A stretch of 45,000 nucleotides of DNA. It comes from Anaeromyces robustus (lineage: Eukaryota; Neocallimastigomycota; Neocallimastigomycetes; Neocallimastigales; Neocallimastigaceae). The notes under the pieces are model-generated. The model saw only the letters and a list, made by a program, of their open reading frames with translations. It ran no database searches and was not told the DNA's origin. A program made the translations under genes and the position numbers. The DNA lies in contig MCFG01000158.1 of NCBI GenBank assembly GCA_002104895.1, forward strand, positions 30,001 through 75,000. Reading direction: 5' to 3'. This document shows, one piece after another, positions 22,467 through 34,181 of the stretch. Numbering within the stretch: the first letter of the stretch is position 1; the number at the start of each line of letters is the position of its first letter.

Positions 22467-22823
22467 ATCAAAAAAAAAGAATATATATAATATAATATGA
22501 TATAACATAATAGAATATATATAATATAAAATTTAGAAAATTATTATATATACAAAAATATTTATATATATACCCATTAGATTAGAAAAACTAAAACCAA
22601 AAAACAAAAATACTTTTACATACACATATACAAAAAAAAAAAAAAAAAAAAGGTGAAAAAGGATAAGTTGTTGATAGAAAAAAAAAAAAGAAATACAATA
22701 TATTGATATTAACAACTTATAATAGAGGGGTATAATTAATTAACTGTTATTTCAACTATATATTATAATAACTATTTTATATAACTGTAATTATTTTAAT
22801 TTATATTATATATATGGATATAT

Positions 22824-22864
<41 letters not shown>

Positions 22865-25196
22865 TTTAAGAACATTTATAAAATATTTATTTTTTAGTTT
22901 GAAAATTAAAATTAAATTAATAGTGTTAGAATAGGAAATAGGAAATAGGAAATAGGGATTTTAAAGTTTTTTTTTTTTTTATTTTATTTTATAAAAAAAG
23001 TTAGAATTCGTGATTAGTGATAGGGTAGGAAATAAGACATTTTAATTTTTAAATTTTTATAATAGTAGTAATAATAATAATAGTAATAATGACATAAAAA
23101 ATTCATTTTATATCATTATTATTATAATAAATATTTATTTTTTTTATTATTTATTTTAACTTTAAAAAAAAAAAAAAAAGAAATTTATTAATTTATTAAT
23201 TAATAGATATTATAAAAGTATTTTATAATTTATATCTTAAATATTAATTTATTTTTATTCTTTTTGGTATAGATAATTTTTTTTTTTCATTTTCATATTT
23301 TAATATTTTTTATTATTTATTCATTTTTTATTTTAAAAACATATTTTATTTTATAATAAAAACCAAAAAAAAAAAAAAAAAAGCTTTACTATCAAATAAT
23401 AATAATAATAAAAATATAATAAACATTTAAATAAAAATAAAAATAAAAAAAAAGAAAATAATAGTGTTGTATTTTATACTTTAAAGTGTAAAAGTTATAA
23501 TGATATAGAAGTTATATCGTTATAGTAATAAAAAAATCGATATAGAAGTTATCGTTATAGTAATAAAAAAATCCAAAGTGTAATTCTAGTTAAAAATAGT
23601 TAATAATAATTAACAATAATAAAATAGTTAGTAATGAGTAATGAATAATAATAATGAATAATGAATAATTTATAATAATAATAATGAATAATGAATATTT
23701 AGTTATTTTTGCTTATATATGATATATGATACTATTTTTATTTCTGGTTATATATATGATGCTTTATTTAAATATTTATTTATATAGAAAAAATATAGAA
23801 AAATAATTATATATATATATAATTTTAAAGTTTAAAAAAATAATAAATAAATAAATAAATAAATAATTTTTAAATAAATTAAATAATAAAAATAAATGAA
23901 TAGATAAAGTGAATTATACATATATAAAAAATAAATTAAAAAAATATATATATTAAATTTAATATAAAATAAAGACTAATATTAAATGATAAAGATAAAA
24001 AAATATAATAATAATTTTTGTTATTAATAATTAAAAAAATTAAAAAATTTATAATATATTTTTAAATAAATCTATTATTGAAAATAAATGAATGTATCAA
24101 TACTAAAATAAATAAATATTTATATCTATTTTATTATTAATTAATTAATTAATTAATTTAAAAATCTAATATATATTATATTAGATTATATTATATTTAT
24201 AATAATATAATAATATAATAATATAATAATATAATAATATAATATATAAAACATTTTATTTTATTTGTTCCAATAAAACGTCAAAACTTTATTTAGTAAT
24301 AAAAGTAACAAATACATTTATATAATAATTATAAATAATATTAATAATATTAACAATCATTACACAATACAAAAAATCATATCATTAAGAATAATTAAGA
24401 AAATAAAAAAAAGAGACTACTTTTTTTTTTTTTCTTTAATTTATTAACAATAAAAAAAAAAAAATAAATAAATAAATAACAAAAAAAAAAAAAAAAAAAG
24501 AAAGAATAAAGAATATAATTAAAATATCAATAACTTAAAAAAAAAAAAGAAAAAGAAAAAGAAAATAGATATTATTTTATATCTAACTTATAATTACATT
24601 TAAAATTTATTATAAGTTATGTTATAAATAAATTACCAAAGAAAGAAAAAAAAAAAAATTTTTTTTGAAAATATATTTATATAGGTAATATATATATATT
24701 TATATATACATATGAGTAAATTTTAAAATTATAGATTAAAAAAAAATATTAATTTCTTTTTTTTTTTTTCATTAATGAAATAATTACTTTTTTTTTATTA
24801 ATAATATAGGGGGTTTATTTTTTTTTTATTTTATAAAGTATTATATATATAAATTAAGAGTGTTTAGAAATTGTCAACAAATAATTGTAACACAATTTTA
24901 CTTCAAAAACCAAGTTTAATTTCAAATACAATTTAATTTCAATTAAATATATATATATATATTCACTTCAATTAATTTTATTTCAATTTAAAATAATTCA
25001 TTTCATTTTAATTTTTTTTTTTTTTGGAGCATTTCATTCAATAATTCGTTATTATTTTTATTATTCCATATACATAGATACATATAAATAGTCACATATA
25101 TATCAAACAATAAAAATTTGATAATATTAAAATAATATATAAATTTATAAATTTTTCGAAAAAAAAAAGAGAATAAAGAAAAAAAGAATAAAGAAA
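22467..25196. other. Gene-free 2.7-kb A/T region with several tandem repeats
   Basis: No gene is seen. Contents: TTTA array (about 22821-22862), three to four GGAAATA units (about 22930-22957), a direct duplication at 23502-23572, an ATAAT array (about 24199-24245), and an AATGAATAATA-type array (23630-23690). The last 200 bases are an A/T leader to paralogue 4. Confidence 0.6.
23502..23572. repeat. Direct duplication of a ~36-base unit
   Basis: GATATAGAAGTTATATCG... (23502-23538) is followed directly by a second copy lacking three bases (23539-23572). Both end in AATAAAAAAATC. It is a simple tandem duplication with no evident function. Confidence 0.8.
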
Positions 25197-26783
25197 ATGG
25201 AAAAGGAAAAGGGTAATGTTGATCATTTAGTAAAATCTGAAGGTAAAAAGGTTACAGGAAAACAAAGAACTTTAATATTTTTAAATATTATGGTAAGTTG
25301 TGTAGCAACTTCTATGCTTGCTACGGCTTTAACTACGGCTTTACCACCTATTATGGATGACCTTCATATTAATGTTAATACTATTCAATGGATTACTAGT
25401 GGTTATATTTTATTTTTAGCTGTAGTAACACCATTTACAGCTTATCTTATTACAAGATTTAGAACAAAAAGATTATATTGTATTGCTATCTTCTTTTTCA
25501 TTGCCGGTTTATCACTTTGTGCTTGTTCTACTAATTTCTTTATGATGATGGCTGGTAGAATTATTCAAGGATGTGGTAATGGATTATTAAATGCTATGGC
25601 TCAAGTTATTATATTAACTATTTTCCCACCAGAAAGAATTGGTACAGTTATGGGATGGTATGGTTTATCTATTGGTTTAGCTCCTATTGTTTCACCTACA
25701 CTTGCTGGTATTTTAGTAGATTTAGTAAGTTGGCGTTTAATCTTTATTGTAGCTATTTCTATTATGAGTATATCTTTTATATGTGCTGTATTTGTATTTG
25801 AAGATGTCTTACCTACTATGAGAAAGAAATTTGATGTTATTTCTTTATTTTTAAGTGCTTTTGCTTTTGGTGGTGTAACTTTAGCTGTTGGTAATTTAGG
25901 TACTTATGATTTTGTTAGTTATCAAGTTTTATTTGCTTTAATTGTTGGTCTTATTACTGGGGTCATCTTTACTTGGAGACAATTAAGTATTGAAGTACCA
26001 TTTTTAGATATACGTGTTTTAAAAAATAAAGATTATTCTGTAAGTCTTTTAACGACCGTTATTATACAATTAGTATTTCTTGGTTCTGTTATGCTTTTCC
26101 CTGTTTATGTACAACAAATTAAAGGTTATTCTGCTACAATTTCAGGATTAGTTACTTTCCCTGGTTCTATTGCTATCGCTATTATTAGTCCTTTTGCTGG
26201 TAAAATTTATGATGCTATTGGTATGAAATTATTATTTATCATTGGATCTATTTTATCTATTACTAGTAATGTGGCTCTTTACTTTGTTAATGTTCATATG
26301 AGTATTTGGATTTTTGCTTTCATTAATATATTTAGATGTATCTCTTTAGGTTTACTTTTAATGCCACTTGTTACCTGGGCTATGAAAGATATTCCAAAAT
26401 TAAAAACTTCAGATGCTACAGCTCTTTATAATTCTTTCCGTTTTATTGGTGGAGCTGTAGGTTCAGCTTTATTTATTTCCGTTATGACAAAAGTTGCTGA
26501 TTTTGTTGGTAATACCAAGGAAAATCCTTTAATGTATGGTATTAATGTAGTCTTTTTAATTCAAGGAATTTTATCTGTATTAATTTTATTATTAGGTATA
26601 TTTGGATGTAAAGAAAAATTATTTATTAAAAAAGAAGATAAAAAGATAAATAAAAAGAGTAAAATAGAAAATGATATTAATACTAATACTAATACTAATA
26701 CTAAGGATGATAATAACAATGCAAATGAAATAGAAATTATGGTTAAAAATGATGATAATTCATCTGATGGAATTAAAAACTAA
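25197..26783 (+). CDS. DHA2-type MFS exporter, LmrB/EmrB-like (paralogue 4)
   Basis: A 528-residue exporter, intact, last of the four-gene same-strand array. It has TTALPPIM, QWITSGYILF, ITRFRTKRLY, GRIIQGCGNGLL, a motif C region GWYGLSIGLAPIVSPTLAG, and LDIRVLKNKDY. The tail (from about residue 475) is short and Lys/Asn-rich with a TNTNTNTNT run encoded by ACTAAT repeats. It lacks the acidic T-I-I-D-N repeats of paralogues 2 and 3. It is intronless. Proton-driven efflux is known for the family; the substrate is not deducible. Confidence 0.88.
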   Translation: MEKEKGNVDHLVKSEGKKVTGKQRTLIFLNIMVSCVATSMLATALTTALPPIMDDLHINVNTIQWITSGYILFLAVVTPFTAYLITRFRTKRLYCIAIFFFIAGLSLCACSTNFFMMMAGRIIQGCGNGLLNAMAQVIILTIFPPERIGTVMGWYGLSIGLAPIVSPTLAGILVDLVSWRLIFIVAISIMSISFICAVFVFEDVLPTMRKKFDVISLFLSAFAFGGVTLAVGNLGTYDFVSYQVLFALIVGLITGVIFTWRQLSIEVPFLDIRVLKNKDYSVSLLTTVIIQLVFLGSVMLFPVYVQQIKGYSATISGLVTFPGSIAIAIISPFAGKIYDAIGMKLLFIIGSILSITSNVALYFVNVHMSIWIFAFINIFRCISLGLLLMPLVTWAMKDIPKLKTSDATALYNSFRFIGGAVGSALFISVMTKVADFVGNTKENPLMYGINVVFLIQGILSVLILLLGIFGCKEKLFIKKEDKKINKKSKIENDINTNTNTNTKDDNNNANEIEIMVKNDDNSSDGIKN

Positions 26784-27361
26784 TCATAACAACAAAGAAA
26801 AATAAAAATAATATAGAAGAATGAAAAAAAACATAAAAAAAAATAATAAAAATAAACCAAAAATTTTTTTTTAATCCAAGAAAAAAATTAAAAGCAAAAA
26901 AAAATTCAAATCAAAATCAAAAACAATAACGAAAAAAAAAAAAAAAAAACAATACAAATAACAAAAAACAAAAAGCAAAAAAAACAAAAAACAAAAACAG
27001 AATAAAAGAAAAAAAAAAAAAAAAGTATGTAAATTAACATACAGTATATATATATTAAGTTAAAAAAGAATATTTCTTTATAAAAAGATTTTTTTTTTTT
27101 TTTTAACTTAAAAAAAATTTAACAAATAAGTTAATTCATAATTAACTGATATATATAGCTAATCCTATCTATTTATTAAAATTATATAGTATAGATTTTT
27201 TAAAAGAACAAAAAAAAAAAAAAATAATAATTATTAATAGTATTTTAATATAGAATTAAAAAAAAAAAAAAAAATTTTGGATCGTCAATAGAAAATATTA
27301 GATAAATGAAAAATGAAAAAATAATTATAGTTTTGGGGATTTATAAGTAGTATTTATTTTA

Positions 27362-27399
27362 TATATACTTTTTTTTTTATTTAAAAAAAAAAGTATATA
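27362..27399. repeat. Perfect 17-bp hairpin
   Basis: TATATACTTTTTTTTTT (27362-27378) is exactly complementary to the sequence at 27383-27399 across the loop ATTT. It lies about 580 bases beyond the last exporter gene. Transcript 3'-end signal, replication-slippage product or chance are all possible; perfect stems of this length are less expected than plain A/T runs because of the C/G-containing outer half. Confidence 0.6.
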
Positions 27400-28239
27400 G
27401 AACAGATATGAATAATGAATATAATATATTGAAATAATAATAATAATAATATAAAATTTTAATCTTTATTAATATTTTATATTAACTATATTATAACTAT
27501 ATTATATATATTTTATTATTCATATATTTTTTTTTTTTTATATTTTAAATTTAATTTTTTTTTTTAATAAATAATTATATTTATTATTTATAATGATAAA
27601 AACTAAATAAAAAAAAATAAAATAAAAACAAAATAAATAAAAAATAAATAAATAAAAATAAATAATTAAAATAAATAAATAAAATAAAAATAAAAATAAA
27701 TAGTAAAATTATATATAAATTATATAAAGTATTTTTCTTAATATATCTAATTTGTTATACAAAATATATGATATGTACCAAGTTTAAAAATATATATATA
27801 TATGAAAATAAGTGTTACACCTAATTAACGATATTAATTAATATATATATATATATATATATATATTTTTTTTAGAATTTAGTATGTATTTTTTTTTCCT
27901 TCTTTTTCATTTATTGAAGCAATTATTTATAATTATTAGTTAATATAATATTTTGAAAAAATATTTTAAAAAATATTAAAAATACATTTTAAAATATTTA
28001 AACAATCAGGTAACCAATCATATTTAAATATTCATTTAAATTTGAATTGCTTGGGATTCTTTTTTTTTTTTTTTTTTTTATAATAAATAATAGATTATAT
28101 ACTTCATTTATTATAATAAAACAATTTAAAATAAAATATAATATTATTTATAGTTGTAATAATAGATAAAATAAAATAATATATATATATATATATTTTA
28201 TTAATAATATCTTTTATATATCAAATATATTATATTATT

Positions 28240-28504
28240 TAAAATAGATTTTATATTCTTTTTATTATTATTATTATTTTAATTATATGATAATAAAAGT
28301 ATCTATTATATTATTTAAAGATTTAGATTTTATATTCTTTTTATTATTATTATTTTTTTAATTAATTATATGTTAATAAGAGTATCTATTATATTATTTA
28401 AAGATTTAGATTTTATATTATTATTATTATTATTATTATTATTTTTTAATTATATTATATGTTAATAAGAATATCTATTATATTATTTAAAGATTTAGAT
28501 TTTA

Positions 28505-28538
<34 letters not shown>

Positions 28539-29345
28539 TTTTAATTATATTATATGTTAATAAGAATATCTATTATATTATTTAAAGATTTAGATTTTAT
28601 ATTCTTTTTATTATTATTATTTTTTTAATTATATTATATGTTAATAAGAGTATCTATTATTTATTTAAAGATTTAGATTTTATATTCTTTTTATTATTAT
28701 TATAATTTTTTTAATTATTTATATGTTAATAAAAGTATCTATTATATTATTTAAAGATTTAGATTTTATTTTTTTTATTGTCATTATTATTATTATTTTA
28801 ATTATTTATATGTCAATAAAAGTATCTATTATTTATTTAAAGATTTAGATTTTATATTCATTTTATTATTATTATCTATTATATTATATGTTAATAAGGG
28901 TATCTCTTATATTATATGTTAATAAAGGTATCTCTTATATTATTTAAAGATTTAAATTTTATATTCTTTTTATTATTATTATTTTTAATTTATGTTAATA
29001 AGAGTGTCTATTATATTATTTAAAGATTAAGATTTTTTATTCTTTTTATTATTATTATTATTATTATTATTTTAATTATATGTTAATATTATTATTATTA
29101 TTTTTAATTATATTATATGTTAATAATAATAATATTCTTATTCTTATTCTTATTATTATTAATTAATTGTATGTTAATAAGAGTATCTATTGTATTATTT
29201 AAAGATTTAGATTCTATATTCTTTTTATTATTATTATTATTATTATTATTTTAATTATTTATATGTTAATAAAAGTATCTATTATATTATTAAAAGATTT
29301 AGATTTTATATTCTTTTTATTATCATTATTATTATTATTTTTAAT
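28240..29345. repeat. Degenerate minisatellite, ~12 units of about 85-100 bases
   Basis: Each unit has the order GTATCTATTATATTATTTAA, AGATTTAGATTTTATATTC, an ATT run of variable length, AATTATATTATATG and TTAATAAGA. Units begin near 28298, 28381, 28469, 28565, 28648, 28734, 28820, 28903, 29004, 29183 and 29276. Variation comes mainly from the length of the internal ATT tract and from partial units around 29040-29170. No reading frame runs through it. Confidence 0.85.
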
Positions 29346-29525
29346 ATTCATCTATTTATTATTTTAGAGTTTAAATACAAATGTAAAACATATGAATATA
29401 CCAAGAGAGAGCAAGATAACTTGCTTGTGAACTTGATTTTTCTCTTTTGAGTGGTAAAACAAATTTTTTTTTTTTAGTAATATATATAATATTTATAATA
29501 TATATATATTATATGATTACTAAAT

Positions 29526-29576
29526 GATAAGACAGGGAATATAATTCCGATAGATTCGTGTGAATATCACATGATA
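29526..29576 (+). mobile_element. Possible relic of a LINE 3' coding end
   Basis: GATAAGACAGGGAATATAAT followed by TCCGATAGATTCG resembles the end of the family A reverse transcriptase frame (GATAAGGCATGGAATTTATT then CCGACACGGATTCG at 40451-40485). About 70% of positions agree over ~45 bases, in a window where such GC-containing strings are otherwise rare. Stops interrupt the frame. It is probably an old or different family member; a short chance match cannot be excluded. Confidence 0.4.
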
Positions 29577-30499
29577 AGTCTATAAAAAATAATAAATAAT
29601 AATAATAAATAATATTATGTATATGTGTAAATAGTATTAAAATTAATTATTTTAAATGTTTTTATTATTAATTAGTTTTTAGTTTTAATACTTAGAACTA
29701 TTTTAAATTTTTAATAATTATATATATAATAATAAAAAAATAAAAAATAAAAAAAAATAAAAATAAAATAATGATATATCATTAAATGACTCATTATTTA
29801 ATTTATTATATACTTAATATTATATAATTATATTATACAAATATATTGTACACTTTTTCTTAATTAATAATTATCCACCAATAATTATTACCAATAAATA
29901 TAAAAAAAAATTTTTTTTTTTTTTTTTATTAACATATTGCTTTGCCATTAATTTTATTTATTTGTTTGTTTATTTATTTTATTTATTATGTAATTAACTA
30001 TTGCATTTTTATCTTAATCTTAATCATTACATAAGTGCTTTGCAAAAAAGAAAAAAATAAAATAAAATAAAATAAATTAGTTAATTACAAAAATAAAGAT
30101 AATAAAAATATATTATTATTGTTATTATTATTCTATATTATATCAACGGATTTATTTAAAATAATAAGAGAATAATATTTTTTTTATTTTTATTTTTATT
30201 TTTATTTTTTTTTATTTTTATTTTTATTTTTTTTTATTTTTTTTTTTGAATATTATTTATATTTTTTATAGATTTGTTTATGTTCGTTTATTTACAATTA
30301 TTATATTAATAATATTATTATGTTAATAATATAAAAAATATAATAATATTTATTTTATTTTATTTTTTAATATACAAGTCATAAAAATATTATATTTTTT
30401 TAATTATATTTATTTATTTATTTATTTATTATTGTTCTTTAATAATATTTTTTTTACTTATTATTATTTTTTTATTCATTATTATTATTATTTTTATTT

Positions 30500-31081
30500 T
30501 TACTCCTCATCTAAATCATTTTCAATGGTTTTTATAACTCTTGCTGGACTACCAACAGCAACTGAAAATGGTGGAATATCTTTTGTTACAACACTACCAG
30601 CACCAATAACTGAACCTTGTCCAATAGTAATACCTGGTAAAATAACAACATTACCACCTATCCATACATCTTTACCTATTGTTACAGGTTTAGCTATTCC
30701 TTGATATCCTCTTCTTCCTTTTGGTGAAAGTGGATGACCAACAGATGTAATTAAAGTACCTGGTCCAATCATAGTATGATCCCCTATTGTTACTTTTCTA
30801 ATATCAAGAATAGTTACATTGAAATTAATGGTAATATTTGAACCTAAAAAAATATTTTTACCATAATCACAATTAAAAGTAGAAGCAACCCATGTTTTTT
30901 CACCAATAGAACCTAACCAGGATTTAAGATAAGACCATCTGCCTTCATTATCCATAGTGTCAATAGCATTATATTCTTTACATTTAACAATGGCATAATC
31001 TTTTCTTGCTGCTACTTCTTTATCAGAGAAATCATAAATTTCTCCAGCTTCAAGTTTTTCAAGTTCAGTTTTATTTGACAT
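30500..31081 (-). CDS. Sugar O-acetyltransferase, maltose/galactoside type (hexapeptide repeat)
   Basis: A 193-residue enzyme that by family transfers acetyl from acetyl-CoA to a hydroxyl of glucose, maltose or a galactoside. An N-terminal helical Maa-type domain (EKLEAGEIYDFSD ... ARKDYAIVKCKEYNAID) is followed by left-handed beta-helix hexapeptide repeats from about residue 77 (IFLGSNITINFNVTILD, VTIGDHTMIGPGT, VTIGKDVWIGGNVVILPG, ITIGQGSVIGAGSVV). The catalytic His is in GHPL (His116), and the end AVGSPARVIK is the usual CoA-site tail. There is no signal peptide, so it should be cytosolic. Family and length match bacterial Maa/LacA/NodL proteins, and homologues are common in gut Firmicutes, so acquisition from bacteria is likely (inference). 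It has a single exon and no partner genes nearby. Confidence 0.92.
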   Translation of the reverse strand: MSNKTELEKLEAGEIYDFSDKEVAARKDYAIVKCKEYNAIDTMDNEGRWSYLKSWLGSIGEKTWVASTFNCDYGKNIFLGSNITINFNVTILDIRKVTIGDHTMIGPGTLITSVGHPLSPKGRRGYQGIAKPVTIGKDVWIGGNVVILPGITIGQGSVIGAGSVVTKDIPPFSVAVGSPARVIKTIENDLDEE

Positions 31082-34000
31082 AGTTTAGAAATAATTAAAG
31101 TGAAAGTGATAAAGAGAAATAAATTATATATATTTGTTTATTTTTATTTTTATTTTTATTTTTATTTTTATTTTTATTTTTATTTATTTAATTTATATAT
31201 ATATATTTATTTTATAATGTTATAAAAATTTTTATTATATAACACTATATGAATATGAATATAAAAACTATTATCTTTAAGAAAAAAGTTTTTATATATA
31301 TATATAAATTTTATTTTTATAAAATAAATATTAGAAAAAAAAAAAAAGAAAAAAAAGAAAAAAGTAAAATAATTTTTTAGAGTGTTATTAAAAAAAATGA
31401 ATCATTTTATTGGAGACAAAAGCCAATTATGATAAATTAAAAATAATTTAATAATTTAATTATAATTTAATTATAGGTTGTATCTATATAAAAAATGTTT
31501 TTTTTGTTAAAATTATTAATTTTCTTTATTATTCCTTTTATTCATTAAAAGTAAAAAATAAAAAATAATATATAATAATAATAATAAAAAATTGTCATTA
31601 ATAATTAATGGCGAGTATTATGGAGTTGTAGGAAGTAAACGCATGAAGAAGAAATTAATGAAAATGAAGATGAAAAAGAAATAATATTTCAACTTTTTTT
31701 TTTTGAGTTTTAATTATTTTTTTTTTAGTTATTTATTATTCATTGAATTGAAGTGTAAATATTCTTAATTGTTTAATTTGTTCAATTAGATTACAATAAA
31801 ATCTAAAAATAAGTAAAATTACAAAATAAAAATATAAATTCTTTTATTTTATTATATTATTTTTAAAAAATAAAATGTTAATGAAATTTCATTTTCATAA
31901 ATATTTTTTTTTTGATTTTTTTTTGATTTAAAATACATCTATAGAAAAATATATTATTAGAAATGATAAATATAATTAAACTGATTTACTCTATTATAAA
32001 AAAAATAAAATGTCGAATATATTAAACATTAAAACATAGAATATATGTCAAAATAACAGTTTTTTTTAAATTTATATAATATATTTATTTTATTTTATTT
32101 TATTTTATTATTAATTCTTTTTTGTTTTTTTTTATAGCATAATGGATTATTTAATGTATAAAAATTATGTTAATTAGGATAAAAAATATATAAAATCTAT
32201 ATAATATATAAAATATATAAAATATATATTTTATATATATTTATTATTAATATTCAAAATAATTATATATTATTATTAACAAAATAATCTGTTTATTAAA
32301 TTAAAAAGAAATAATAAAATTATGAATTTATACACGTGATTGTACTAATTCATGTGAATATATTATATTTTTACATAAAATAATTACATTTAATTCTAAT
32401 AATTTATTAATAAAAATAACCCAAAGTTTTTGCCAAAGATATTTAATTTTTCTGCTTACAATTTCCTATAGAATTTTTTTATAATAGTAAAAATGAATTA
32501 ACCAATAAAAATTAATAAAATTAAAAGCCACTTCCTTTTGAATAATGAATGATGACGAAATTGTTCTGTTTATATTGTTTTTATAATTTTGTCCAATCAT
32601 ATTATTTAAATTAAACCAGTAAATAGAATTTTAATATTTAATATATATAATATCAAAATTTTTTATTTAATAAATTATAATGTAATATATGTAATATATA
32701 AAATATATATAAAAAATGATAAAAAAAAACTTTTTATTAAATATATATTATATTATACTCCTTTTATTTATTTATATATATTAAATATATATTAATATAT
32801 CAATTGTTATTAAAAAATTTGTAACATAATAATTTTTTTTTAATAAATAATTATAATAATAATATATTTTGTTTTGATTAATATAATAATATAATAATAT
32901 AATAATAATTAATCAAAAATAATAATAATAAAAAAAATTATTATTTTATATGGAAAAGATATAATTAATACATACAAATACATTAATGTATTAAATATTC
33001 ATTATCTTATGAAAATTTTAAAATTTTTAATCTGGTCATAAAATGCTGATATATTAAATTGCTTTACCTAATAAATCAATTAATTTTTAATACATTATTT
33101 TAATACATTTATCAAGAATTATTAATAATAATATTATTATTAATATTTATTAATTATTATATTATTATTAATATTATATTATTAAAAAAAATTTTATAAT
33201 AAAAAATAAATAAAATTTGAATAGAATAGAAAATATAGACATCAAATAATATAAATATTTAATATAATATAATAAATAATAAATTATTATTTCATAAATA
33301 ATAAAATTATTAAATAATTATTTTATATAATAAAATTGTTTATCATCTTAATAATATTTGTTATTGTTATTATTATAGGTTTTTTTTAAAAAAATTTTTT
33401 TAAATTTTTTTTTCTAAAAATTTATTTTTTTTTTAAAAAAAAAACAAAAAAAAAAAAAAAAATAAAATAAAAAAAAAAAGTAAATATCATTAAATAATAT
33501 TGTTTAATAAGTTATTATTATTTGAAGTAATATCTATATATATTATATAAAAAAAAAGAAAGAAAGAAAAAGGGATAAATTAAAAAGAAATAAAATAAAA
33601 GTAAATATACATTTCAATAATTGTATTTTCAGCAAATAATCAAAAAAAAAAAAAAGGAAATAAATTAATTGTTAAATATGAATAATGATATGTCGAATAT
33701 AAACATATTATTATTAAATGTTATTCGAAGATATTTATTTTGAATTTTAAATCATTGAGATAAATCTTTTTTATTATATATATAATAAAAATGTTTTAAG
33801 AAATAATAATTAAATCAAATGAAAATGTGATTTTATTTGATATAGAATGCAATCTCTTATTTTAAACACTTTATGATGAATGTAGATTAAGATAATAAAA
33901 TGAATTTATGTTATGTTATATTATGAATATTTAATATTATAAATTAATCAATCAAAGTTTCAAAACCTGGCAAAAAATACATACAAATATTAATCTCAAT

Positions 34001-34181
34001 TTTCAATGAATTAAATAATAAATCAGATTAATTATAATTATGGATTTTTTTTTTATTATATAATAATATATAAACTTAAATATGTATAAATATATATATA
34101 AATATTTATACTAAATCTTTTTTCTTTTATGTTTTATAATATAATATTTATAATAATTATTTAAAAAGAAAATAAAGTAAA
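31082..34181. other. Gene-free 3.1-kb region between divergent genes
   Basis: This is shared upstream DNA of the acetyltransferase (minus) and the V-ATPase subunit (plus). It contains a TTTTTA array (about 31140-31190) and otherwise A/T tracts. Short frames with a few GC-containing codons occur at 31610-31685 and 32548-32620 but resemble nothing I recognise. Confidence 0.55.

Larger units (their letters stand above)
26784..30499. other. Gene-free 3.7-kb region with hairpin, minisatellite and LINE relic
   Basis: No protein gene was found. A-rich DNA follows the transporter stop. The distinctive parts are a perfect hairpin at 27362-27399, a minisatellite at about 28240-29345, and a possible LINE 3'-end relic at 29526-29576, listed separately. 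Confidence 0.6.

Noticed and set aside
30432-30704. Plus-strand frame opposite the acetyltransferase
   Set aside because: Its second half is the antisense of the hexapeptide repeats; the first half is A/T-only flank.
31610-31685. Frame with GC-bearing codons ending in a Lys/Met-rich run (NGEYYGVVGSKRMKKK...)
   Set aside because: About 25 codons with no splice partner or homologue that I recognise; could be chance.
32548-32620. 21-codon frame starting MMTKLFCLYCFY, signal-peptide-like
   Set aside because: Too short, no continuation or splice donor that opens a longer frame, and hydrophobic codons are expected from A/T bias.
33679-33745. Short frame MNNDMSNINILLLNVIRRYLF, similar start to a string near 32010
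   Set aside because: Ends after 21 codons with no convincing donor; similarity is limited to ATGTCGAATATA.
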